Shown: positions 22,345-35,400 of the stretch, piece by piece
Layout of the letters: each line of letters begins with the position of its first letter
How positions within the stretch are numbered: the stretch's first letter is position 1
Assembly (NCBI RefSeq): GCF_014905175.1
Contig: NC_057792.1
Location: forward strand, 5,394,001 to 5,458,000
DNA from: Aphidius gifuensis
Taxonomy: Eukaryota; Arthropoda; Insecta; Hymenoptera; Braconidae
DNA length: 64,000 bases
Reading direction: 5' to 3'
Position numbers and translations under genes: made by a program
Notes under the pieces: model-generated
Databases searched by the model: none
What the model was told of the DNA's origin: nothing
The model's input: the letters and a program-made list of their open reading frames with translations, nothing else

Positions 22345-23944
22345 ATGGTGCATCAAAGGTTGCCAGTATTTGATGGTAATAAATTTTAATATTATTTATT
22401 ATTAATAATAATTGGGGATTTTTTATTTATTTGTGTATTGATAATTTATTAGCAGGAAGAGGTGGAAAAAGATTTATGCTGACATTAGTTGCTGGTGTTA
22501 TTTTTGGTTTTTTATCAGCATGTTTACTTATAACTGCAACTAAAGATGCACCTGGTATGTTAAATTGGATGTCAAGAAGTTCAAGTTTTTATAATGATCC
22601 ACATCATCATGGTGATGTTGACAATGAGGTAAATAACTAAAATATAAAATAAATATTAAAGATTAAATAAATATAAATAACATATGAAAGAATAAATAAA
22701 AAATACTTTCAATATTGTGTTTGTTGATAAAACAAGGTAATAATGTAAATATGTATTAAATTTGTTTTTATTTAGATTGCACCAGAAACTGAAATAAAAT
22801 TTCATGGTGTTGATGAAAATGAACACATAGGTGAGGATGCTATAGCTTCAGAGCTATCAAAAAAAGTACGTGTACTTTGTTGGATTATGACTGGACCAGC
22901 AAATCATCAAACAAAAGCAAGACACGTCAAAGCAACCTGGGGAAAACGTTGTAATATATTATTATTCATGAGTTCTGCTGAGGGTAATTATTAATTTACA
23001 TTATAAATATTTTTAAATTTGTTTTAATAATATTTGTTTTTTAATTTTTAGATAAAACTTTACCAACAGTTGTATTACCTGTCAATGAAGGTAGAGATAA
23101 TTTATGGGCTAAAACAAAAGAAGCATTTAAATATTCATATGAAAAATATAAAGATGAAGTAGACTGGTTTGTCAAAGCTGATGATGATACGTAAGTTGAT
23201 AAAAATTTTCTTAATAATAGTAATCTTCACCTGATCAAATATGTTCAATAAAGATAAGATATTATTATTTCTTGTTATCTTGATTTCATTTGATAGCCAA
23301 TAAATTATTATACAAACTAAAATACTATGAAAAAAAAAATTATTATTTAAACTTATAATTTTTGTATTTAATAATTTGTTTGTTATTTCTTTACTTACAG
23401 ATATTTAATTGTTGAAAATTTGAGATACATGCTTTCATCATATGATCCAAAATCACCACTTTATTTTGGCTGTCGTTTTAAGCCATATGTTAAACAAGGA
23501 TATATGAGTGGTGGTGCTGGTTATGTACTTAGTAATGAAGCAGTACGTAAATTTGTAAATGAAGGTTTAAATGATAGTAAAAAATGTCGTAGTGATAATG
23601 GTGGTGCTGAAGATGTTGAAATGGGTAAATGTTTAGAAAACATTAATGTTAAAGCAATGGATTCACGTGATCAATTTGGTAGAGGTAGATTTTTTCCATT
23701 TACACCTGAAAGTCATTTAATACCAAATCGTGTTGCCAAAGATTTATGGTATTGGAATTATATTTTTTATGAAACAAAACATGGTCTTAATTGTTGTTCA
23801 GATAGTGCAATATCATTTCATTATGTATCACCAAATATGATGTATGTACTTGAATATTTAATTTATCATTTACGCCCTTATGGTATTAATCACAGTGTTG
23901 AAAAATTAACAGTTAATCCAAGTGCCATAACTGAACAGATCTAG
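22345..23944 (+). CDS. Core-1 beta-1,3-galactosyltransferase paralog 2 (C1GalT family)
   Basis: Five exons, 22345-22375, 22453-22628, 22776-22983, 23052-23190 and 23401-23944, give 365 aa. The intron phases match paralog 1. The anchor is in exon 2 (LVAGVIFGFLSACLL), followed by a longer stem with SRSSSFYNDPHHH. Family motifs are VLCWIMTGPANH, HVKATWGKRC, FMSSAE, ADDDTY (DDD at 182-184), GGAGYVLS and EDVEMGKCL. It is a predicted Golgi UDP-Gal-dependent enzyme making core-1 O-glycans. Its lumenal start is closer to the family consensus than that of paralog 1, so this is probably the conserved copy. The exon 2 acceptor is a tandem site (ttattag/cag), allowing proteins one residue apart. The second protease lies immediately upstream in the same orientation. 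Confidence 0.93.
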
Positions 23945-26897
23945 TCTTGTTTTATTTCATCAACTAAAAACAAAAACAAAAAACAATTTTTTTATAAAAA
24001 CTAAAAATTAAAAATTTTCAAAATTATGTTATACAAAATAAAAATATAAATTAACAAAATTTAATATATTTAAAAAAATAAAAAAAGACATAAAATTAAG
24101 TTGATTAAAAATTATATAAATTATTAATAATAAAAATATAAATAATATTAAAAAATACTTGCCATATTGTTATTATCAATAAAAAAAAAAAAACTAGTCA
24201 GCTGAAAACCAATCAATTCAAATCGCTAAAACAAATTACAAAAATTAATGATACAAAAAAAAACATCTTACATCATCTTTTTTATATATACATCGCTGAA
24301 TAAAATGTAGGAAATATTTAATTACATTAAACCACATACAAAATATTAATAAATAGAAAAAAAAAACATTTATAAAATAATAATGAAATCAAATAATGTC
24401 ATGATTTTTTTAAATATTTTTTTTTTCTTTTTTAATTATTTTTTAATTGAGTATGAATAATATATACACATAAAACTGTATTTCCATAATTTTAATAATA
24501 ATAGTAATAATAATAATAATAATCCCAATAATGTCATTCTACCCAGATTGAGTGAGGATTTTATTCTTGATTTTTGTTTCTATGAGTAAATAAATATTTG
24601 AAAAAAAAAAAAAAAACAAAAAAAAATTCTATCAACAAAATGTATTTGCAAATTATTTATCAATTCATTAATCATTACTTGATTATTATTTTTATTTTTA
24701 TATTTTCATTTGACAATATTGTGGGGTATTTTTTTTTTTTCATTTTATTTTTTAATTCTTAATTTATGAATGCTATGTACATGTCAGTTTTTTTTTTTGT
24801 ACAGTGCAACTGATGCAATTTTTTTTTTTTAATTATAAATTACGTCCCCACTGATAATACAACGAAATTAATATCAATATTTAAAAAAAAAAAAACTTTG
24901 ATTTCATATGAATTTCAGGTGAATAAAAAATATTAATATGAAATTTTGATTATTAATTTTAATTTTTTGTGTTTACTAATTTTTTTTTCAATAGAAAAAA
25001 TCCTTTTTTTAAATTGATTTTTTCATTTATATTTGGAATAATTTATAAATAATAAAAAACAAATTTTTTTCTTTATTCTCTATACACTGAGGTATAAGAA
25101 AAATTAATTTTTAAATATTGATTTCTTAAATTTCGTTATTTATCATATTTTAAAATTTGCAACTTTTGTTGTGATTTTTTTTTCTTTTTTTTTTTTTTTA
25201 CACAAATTGTTTTGTTTAATTAATTTATAATTATATATTTATAATTTTTTTTTTTTTTTTATTAAACCCAGTCGTATTTTGATCTATTGGTCTATAAATT
25301 ATTTTGTCAAAACAAATATTTTACAACACTATTATAATAAGCAACCTATTTTGAATAAAACAATTTTTTTTTTTCTAAAATAAATAAAAGAAAAAAAAAA
25401 AAAAAAATTATATCACGCGTTTTTTTTTTTTTTCTTTCGCTTTTAAACTGGTACAATTTTAGTTATTAAATTATTATTAAAATTACAATGAGGCCACAGA
25501 GATAACGTAACAACAAAAGACCCTGAAATCGTTTTTTATTTTTTCAAATTTTATTCGAAAAAAAAAAAAAAAAAAAAGTGATAATGATTTGATCGTTTTC
25601 TCATGAAAATTTCGTTGGACCACCTTTTTTTTTTTATTCAGGGATAAAGTAAGAGAGGGCTGCTTTGACGAAACAAAAAAATTAACAGGCAAAGTTATTG
25701 ATTTCTCTGTCGAAAAAAAAAAAAGATATAAAATTGCCTGAAATTTTTTACTCGTAAACTCTCAAACTAAATTTTTTATAATTTCTAAATTTAATATTTT
25801 AGTTCTATTTTGTTTATTAGCTTGCATTTTATGAGTCCCCACAACACACATGATGACAAAATCATTCTCCAAAGGAAGAAAAAAAAAGGAAAAATTCCTT
25901 CTTTTAAATAATTATGGATTTCCTTTTTCTTTTTTTTTTTCTTTTGTTCATTTATATTCATCTATATAAAATTAAAAAACAACGTAATATTCATTATATT
26001 ACTTTGTTGCTATCAATAATTAAAAGCTTTGTACAAAAAGTCAATTTACAATTAAAAACATTTTTTTTTTCTTTTTTTTTTTTTTACGATTTTTCATTAT
26101 TTTCCATCTTCAAAAGTTTTTTTTATTTTGTTTTTTAATTTTTGATATTACGCAACCATTATTATTATAATAATAATTTTTTAAACTAGAGATTCACTGT
26201 ATTATTAATTTTTTTTTTTTTTTTTTTGTTGTAACTAGCTATAAATTTAAAAATGCAATTTTGTTCTTGCAAAAAAGAAAAAAAATAACGAAAAAAATTT
26301 TTACGATATTTTTCCTTTAACTATCAATTTTTAATTATTTAAAATTTATATTATGCAATTTTTTTTATCTTATCTTTTTGGTGCATTAATTTTTGTGAAA
26401 AATAATAATAAATGACAAAAAAAAAAAATTCTAATATTGATGGAAGAATTGCTATATTAAAAAAAAAAAAAAAACGAAAAAAAAAAAAAAAGTTTCATCA
26501 GCTGCCTCTATATTCTACAATTTAATTTCTACATTTTTTTTTTTTTTTTTTTATATATTTAAACAAATCATTTGGTTGTATTACTTTTTTCCCTATTTAT
26601 TTATTTTTATTTTCATTGTATATATTTTATATATATATGTTTGTATATCTATATATCTTACGGAATATATTTTTTTTTAATCTGAAAAATTGTTAAGGGG
26701 AATGATAAATGAATCAATTTAAAATTATTGATTTTACGAGAGATGAAATTTATGATTATGAGTATTGCTCTCGTAAAAAAAAAAAAAGAAAATCCCCTAA
26801 ATTTTAAATAAAAATTATTATTAATAATAATTGCGTGAAAAAAAAATGAAAATAAAAAATAAAAAAAATGCTGGTAATTATGTACTAATGGTCTGGG
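23945..26897. other. Long AT-rich intergenic region, no gene seen
   Basis: Almost 3 kb dominated by A/T homopolymers between convergent genes. The right part probably holds the long 3' untranslated region of MED13. No exon or RNA gene could be supported. Confidence 0.55.
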
Positions 26898-29418
26898 TCA
26901 GACGAGAGCTGCTGATGCATGATATAGCTGCATAAGTGCCTGTATATGTACAGGTAAACAAGAGAGTCGATCTCTTGTATTTGAATCAACAGCCAGCCAA
27001 GAAAGTGCATTATAACCCTCAAGAACATATCTTTAAATAAAAATAAATAAACAAAATTATTCATACAATTTATATAAAAATGTTTATTTATAAAATATAA
27101 AAATAATTACCTTAGCACATCTGTTGTATATTGTGAATCTAATGGATGTGCAGTCAATGCACTTTGTTGTTGTAATAAATCATCACTATTTTGTTGTATT
27201 GCTGGACTATGTAAATGTAATGCATTTTTTAAAAATGCTGGACATACACCTTCAAGATGTGGACATGCTGACCAAAACCATGGTGGCATACGTCCAGTTG
27301 GTGCTGTTGATACAAGATAACCAAGTGCCAATGGTTGTTGTAATAATGTACCAACTTCTTCAGCTTGATCATTAGCTACTGCCTAAATATTTTTACATAT
27401 ATAAAAATTAATTAATACCAAATTTAAATAATATATAAATTATATATATATATAATATTTAATTACCCTTGGTGTATTACTACATGGAAATGGACTACCA
27501 GGTCCATCATGATTACCCATTCCTGAACCACCACCATCACCACCAAGTGGTGAACCTTCTGGACGATGTGGACTACCACCAGGACTTTGTCCACCACCAG
27601 CACCAGCCTCTGGCCATACATTAAATATATCATTAAAATCACCCATACCCTCCATGCCTTCAGGCATATCATCATTTAGAGCTGAAAATAACTCATCATC
27701 ACCAAGTTCAGGACCATTAATATGTTGTTCTTGGAATGCAGTCTGCGACGACTATAATAATACAAATAAATAAATAAATAAATATATAAATTTATATAAT
27801 TTAATTAATATAATAATAAACAACAACAACAAACCTGTGTCGTTGCAGATGTTGGGAAGACAAGTATATGAGTACATGTTACATCTTGTGGTGTTGATAA
27901 TTGACAATTAACAGATGCTTGACTAAATCTTTCATCAGGTGTAAATTGATCAGCCATTAATCTTAATGTTGAATCTGGTTCAAGTGATACTAAACAAGCA
28001 CTTAATACACATGGTGCTGCTGATGGATATAATAAATTACATTGTCCACATATTTCTTTTAAATGTTTTGATGCTTTTAATAATGATTTACGTGATAATA
28101 ACCAACTCCATCCTTTTAATTCACCATGTCCAATTCTACCAACACGTCCAACAACAAGTCTCCATGGTTGTACCTTAAATTAAATATATAATATTAATAT
28201 TAACATAAATAAATAAATAAATAAAAACTTACGCCTTGTGACATAACACCAAGTATAAAATCCATTAATTTTTGTAATCCAATTCTTCTTGCTGATACTC
28301 TTTTTCTTCTTTTACGATTTGGTACATCAATATTAATAGCAGCTGTTTCAAATATTTCACCACGATCATCAGTTGCAACAGCAAGTAAACGTGATTGATC
28401 TTCACTTAAACAATAACTTAAATAAAGTACAGCACATTCTTCTGGACCAGCAATACCAAATGATTCTGGTGCTTCACTTTTAGCTCTTAATGGTGCTAAT
28501 ACATATGCTGGTGCATAAAGACGATAAGGTGCACGATTTCTTTCATCTTTATTTTTTAAAAATATATCAGCAGAAGCAGCAGTACCAAAACCAGTTAAAC
28601 TTTTAACTGTTGAATTATGATTTAATAAACGACGTCCTTGTAAAAATACATTTAATGCTAATGAACGTAATTCATCTTGTATTTTTCTTCTTTCACGTGC
28701 ACGTCCTAATTCCATAATACTTTCTAATGATATTAATTGTACATTAATATTACTTCTAATATTTTCTGGCATAGCACATATTGCATTTGAATATGCTCGC
28801 AATAATGCCAATATTGCAAGTCTTCTTTTATCAATATTTTCTGGACCACCAAGTGTAAATGGTTCAACAATATAAACAACAATTGATGGTTGTTCAATTT
28901 CATCATCATCTGGACCAATTGTATTACCATTACCACCATTATTACCATTACCATTTATATTTTGTCCTTGATTATTTGAATTATTATTGTTATTATTATT
29001 ATTATTGTTATTATTATTACCAGGACTTGAATTTTGTAAATTATTAATATTTGTTGTATTACTATTATTACTATTATTATTATTATTGACAATTGTTGTA
29101 CCAGATGATTGTGAATTATCATCAATTGGTTCACTTTTAATTGTTATACCATCTGGTGTTGTTGGCATTGTTTCTGGTGATACATTTGATGTTGATTGTT
29201 GTGATGATAATGATGATGATAATTGTTCTTTTTTTATATTAATATCATTGTTATTATCTAATAATGAACGATCTTGTATAACTTGGGTTAAATATGGTGC
29301 TAAACGATAACAACATACTTGTGCATAATGTCGTAATTGTTCACTCATTTTATTATCACCTAATAATTTAAACCATTCATCAATTTGTTGTTGTTGCTGC
29401 TGTTGCTGTTGTTGTTGT

Positions 29419-29450
<32 letters not shown>

Positions 29451-32400
29451 TTGTTGTTGTCTTTTATTATCATAATAATTTTGACATGAGTTTTTACCAA
29501 CACGTATTATACCATCACGTGATGTTTTAGTTATTGGTATATGTTTACCAAGACGACATATATCATATGTTGTTGATAATTCACGAAAAAAATTTTTAAC
29601 ACGATTAATAACAGTATCATTATCTGGTGTTAATACAATATATGCAATATCACGTGGTCCAGAATATGGTTCAAGCATTAATTTTTCCCAATAATTTAAT
29701 GCATGTGGTGCTAATGATAACCAATCACGATCATATCCAACAACAATTGCTGGTATTGGTTGTGGTTCACAACGATCATCAGTACCTCTACCAGCTAAAC
29801 GATGAAATTGTCGCCATGTTAATGGTCCAGCAACAGTATATGGTGCTTCCCACATACGTGTTGTACATTTACGTTGTACAGCTTCTTGTAATAATGGTTG
29901 TAATGATCTCATTATTCTAACAATATCACCACTACATTGTGGTCCTTTAGCACGTATAAAACCCCATTTATGTATACCATTTATTCTATTTGTTTTATCA
30001 TATGGTATACCATCAATTATTTTACCTTGATCAATTGCCATTAATGATACATCATTACCATCATTATATTCTAATGTATTTAATGTTGGTCCAATTTTCA
30101 TATTATTACGATTACATGCATAAACACGTGATGCACGATATAAACTACTAACTGAACTTTGTACAATTGCACATTGTTCACGTAATATTTCCAAAACATT
30201 TATTGGTATATTATCAATTTGATTTGTATCATCATTTGTATTTGTTATTTTTGAACCATTATTGTTGTTACTATTATTACTATTATTACTATTATTACTA
30301 TTATTATTGGTACCACTTGTATTATTATTATTATTATTGTTGTTGTTGTTGCTATTATTATTATTGACACTATTACCATCACTAACACTACCACCACTAT
30401 TACCTCCACCACTATTATTACTATTTGAATTATTATTATTATTATTACTATTATTATTATTGTTACTATTGCTGTTGTTGTTGTTGTTGTTGTTGTTACT
30501 ATTATTATTAGTGTTATAGTCATCATTATTACCACAAACAGCAACAAGTGATATTTTTTTAAAATCAGCTGGATCATCAGCAATACCAGTTATTTCCATT
30601 TCATCTTCATAAAATAAACCAGATTTATGTGATAATTTACGATTAATAACTGCTGAAAAACCACATGAACAACGTATTTGATCATCATCATTATTATAAC
30701 CAATATTATTTAAATTATTTGTTGTAATATATATACCAGCATCAGCACCTTTAATATTACCAACAACTTTTGGTCCAGCATTACATACACATAATGAACA
30801 ACTATCAAAATTATGATCTCTAAATATATTTAATGCTGTATCACCAAGTAATATATTAACAATTAATGAATTTGTTTCAGCAAAACGATTTTGTTGTCCA
30901 GGTGTATCAATTGTATCAATTGAATTTATATTTTTATTTAAATAACTTGATGTTGTTGATGTTGCTGGACTTGGTTGATCATATGGTGGTGGTGGTGGTC
31001 TAACACGATATGACGATGATTGTGCTGGTGATGATGGTAAATTATGTAATAATTGTTGTTGTTGTTGCTGCTGCTGTTGCTGTTGAAGTTGCTGCTGTTG
31101 ATGATGTAATTGTTGTTGTAACTGTTGTTGTTGTTGATGATGATGATGTTGCTGCTGCTGTTGTTGATGATGATGATGATGGTGATGATTATTTTGTTGT
31201 AATGTATTTTGTAATATTGGTAAATGTACTTGACTACCAATAATATTACTTAATTGTTGATTTTGTTGTTGTAATCTCAATTGATTATTATTATTATTAT
31301 TATTTGTTAATATACCAATTTTACTATCAGTTAATAATGATGATGATGATAATGATGTTGTTGTTGCAATTGTTGTTGACAATGTTGTTGTTGTTGATGG
31401 TGGTGATGACGATGAAGAAGATGATGATGATGATGTTGTTGCTGCAGCTGCTGCTCCTGTTGCTCCTGATGATGATGATGGTGGTACTGTTGGTGATGAT
31501 CCTGATGATGATGATGATGAAGATGAAGTTGTACTTGTTGTTGTTGGACATTGCCATGATGGACGATATATACAATTTGATGGCAATGATATTGGTGGTA
31601 ATAATTGTGATGGTAAATTTGTTAATGGTGCATATTTTGATGAACCAACAAGTTTACATACTAATGGTGGTTTAAATACATAATTCCAATCATCAATTTG
31701 TTCTTCTTGTGGTGATCCCATATTTGGATATATATCTGGTAATATACGTTGTTGTTGTCTTTGTAATAAATTAATATCTAATTGTTCAATTAATGTATCA
31801 TTTAATTGACATGGTGATGCAACTGGATTATGTTCTAATGATGGTGGTGTTGGAAACATTTTTGATAATTCTTCAGGACGTAATATACAACGTGAATTAT
31901 AATTTTTAGTATTATTATCAAAACGTTGTTCATCATTATGTATTGCTGATTTATTTGAACCAGGTGGTGTTTGTATTTGTATTTGATTTAAATTTGTTTC
32001 ATCAGATGATGTATCAGGATCTGAATTATCAAATATTTGATCAAGATCTTTATATGATGCTTGTAAACCTTCACTTGTAAATAATGAACTTGGTTTTTGT
32101 TGATCATCACGTTGACGATGTATACCATCAGCATTTGTATTACTACCATTTTCATCAATATTTATATCAAATTCATATGGATCATTACGACCAGTACAAT
32201 CACCCTGTAAATAAAATAAATAAAATTATTATTTTTTTTATTCTTAATTTAAAATAATATTAAAAATAAATTTAAACTTACAGATACTGTTCCAGGTTCT
32301 TGTTTAATTTCCATTTTTGGTATTTGTGATTGATTATTAATTGTATCATTTTGTGGATATAAACTTTTACATCTTTGATTTGTTGGTACTGATGTATTTC

Positions 32401-35400
32401 CTTTAAATTTTTTAACTGGATGATTAAACCATGCTTCAAGTGATGAATAATCATAAAGCCAACATAATGGTTGTTCATCATCAATAAGAGCACCTTCATA
32501 TTCTCTTGATGATAATATTGGTCTTTTTAATGATGGTCCTTGTGTTGAACTTGTTGATTGATTGTTATTACAACAACCTGATGATGGTGGTATTAATTTT
32601 GGTCCTTGTTGTTGTTGTGGCTGTGACTGTGACTGTTGTTGTTGCTGCTGCTGTTGTGGTTGTTGTTGTTGTTGTTGTGATGATGATGATGTTGATGATG
32701 ATGAGTTCAATGGTGGTGCTGTATGATTTGGTGGTGGTGGTTGAGGACTTAATGTTGGCATTGTTAAATCAGTCGATGATGGTGGTACTGAAGCTGGCTC
32801 GGAATGTGGTGTTGGTAATGGTGATGGTGCTGGTGAACTTGGTGATCCAACTGATGGTACTGGTGGACAATCACCACCAGTTGGTGGTCCACGTGGATAT
32901 GATGGTGGACCACCTGGTGGTGTATTTGGTGCTTCAGTTTTAATATTCACAACAGATCTGTTTATTTAAAACAAAATAAATATCATATTAATTTCACGTT
33001 ATTTTTCTTTCATTTAAAATGTTTTTTTTTTTTAATTATAGCATGTGATTTTTTTAATGTTCAAACACCTTTATTCTTTTTAGTAATGATTATTGCAAAT
33101 ATTTTTCCATATTAAACAAGTTAGTCAAAAAAAAAAAAAACAACAAAAATCTACCAACATGCAAAAAATGTTTAAAAATTAGTTAATAAAAAATAAATGT
33201 TATTAATAATGTTATTATTAAGCGAATGAGATTAGAGGCAACGTGAATTAATATATAATTAATTATATTTAAATTAATCAATGAATATATAATGATGATT
33301 AATTATTATGTTAAAAACAACAATGAAAATTTGTTTTCTTTTTTTTTTTTTAGAAAATAATTATTTTGCGGGGGTAGAGATAACCGACCTGGGGGTATTT
33401 GTAGGTACAGAGGGGCAAGATGATTCCCATTGAGTGGTAGATCGTCGATGGAATGGTACGACATTTCTTCGTCCACTTTTATCAACTCTTTCCCTCTGAA
33501 CCTGACTGGAGGAGTTGATGCCCTTCCAACCCCCGGGGGTGGTTGTGCACCTGCAACCGATCCCCGAATATTTTTTTTTTTTTTTGTTTCTTTTATAAAA
33601 AAATTTTTCATATATTAATTTATTTGTCATTTTCATTGATTTTATTTGTTTTCTTTTTTAATTTATTCAATAATGTTCCTCTTATTTCTCATTTAAGCTT
33701 AATTATTTAATTTTAAATAAAACAAGATAAAAATAATTACTTTTATTTAATCTACAAAAAAAAAAATAATAATAATACTAATTTATAATAATTATTTTAT
33801 TTTTTTTACCTAACAATATAACTAACATTAAAATAGACATAAAAAAAAAAATGAGAAACATATTTACTTGATAAAAAAAAAAAAAAATTAAATGAATAAA
33901 TCAAAAATTAGAAATGTAAATTAAAAAAAAATGTATTTATTGAAATAATAATACTCACTTTGAACATGTACAGGAAGACTTTTGTGTTGCATCAACAAAT
34001 GTCCAATTACCAAAATCAGGTGATGCTGGTTCATTAATAATATTTGAATGATAATTATTACCAACAGTACATTCAGCCCAAACACGTTCTGGTAATTCAG
34101 TTGATGTTTTAGTATCACGTTGTATTGAATTTGGATTTTCATATGTTGTTGTTGCTGGACTATATGGTGGTGATAATGGTAGCTCAATATTAACATCATC
34201 CATATCAGTTACAAGTACATAACAAGATGGATAACGCATACGTACACCACCAACTAAAACTTCAACAAGTGTTGGTAAACCACTATCAACATTATTACTA
34301 TTTATTGGATAAAAATGTTTCCATTCATCAAGTAATTGACTATCAATACGTCCAACTTGACCAGTTAATGTACCAGCCAATCCATATGGTGCCAATATAA
34401 CCTTGACACCATTTTGCATTGTTTGTGTACGTTGAAGACAAGTTCTAGTAAGATGTCGAACAGCTGGATGTTGTCTAACATCAACACTTGCACAAACTGT
34501 ACTCTCACCATGTACAAAAAATGCAAAAGAAAATGACAAATGACTGCTGTAATTGAAAAAAAATAAACAAATTATTTTTAATTAAAAAAACTTTTTGTTA
34601 TTATAATATTTAATAATAAATTATTTACCTATTACAACGATGTTTTTCAAATCCATCATAGGGCTGAACAAACCATTTACCAAGACGTACAAAATCACGT
34701 GATAATAAACAACGTTCAATTAAATTATGTAATGCTTTAAATAATAATGATCGACATTCATAAGATAATCCACTTTCCCAAGATCCTTGTTCACTTTCTG
34801 TAATAATAAATAAATTCATTAAAATTATTATATTTGTCAATGATAAAAATATAAATAAGAAGAGGGGTGATGAACATGATGGTAGTGGTGGTGGTGGTGG
34901 TGGTGATGACGAGGAGGTTTACAACGACGTCGACAAAGAGGCGTCATAGCCAGTGGCCGGTTACAGCGACACGTGTTTTTTTTATTTTTGTCAAATCGAT
35001 AAGCAAAACTAGATTGAGGGTATCAAAAGGGAAAGAAGGGTAAACATGCATCATTGCACCTCATCGGCCTTTATATTTATATTTTTTTTTTTCATCTTAT
35101 TTTATTCAACATGCTGCAGTCAACATCATCATTATCATGCACATAATATTTGTAAGATCTTTCTTTTGCTGTTCTTTTTCTTTCTTAACCCTTTTATCTA
35201 GCAACACGAAAAAAGGTACCCCTTTAAACTACCCACTACAATATTCGAAACGCCTAAAAACGCGGGCGCAACTATTTCGATCGAGAAACATCGCAGACAC
35301 TTGCAACAACGCAAGCGCAAATATTATTATATTCTAGAAATATTATATATCTTAGATTTTTATCTGCATAGATATAATATTTTTAAATAAAAATAATAAA

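Noticed and set aside
28733..31675. Plus-strand and other-frame open frames across MED13 exon 7
   Set aside because: They are shadows of triplet repeats (poly-L, poly-V, poly-Y and poly-I readings) in frames other than the MED13 frame.
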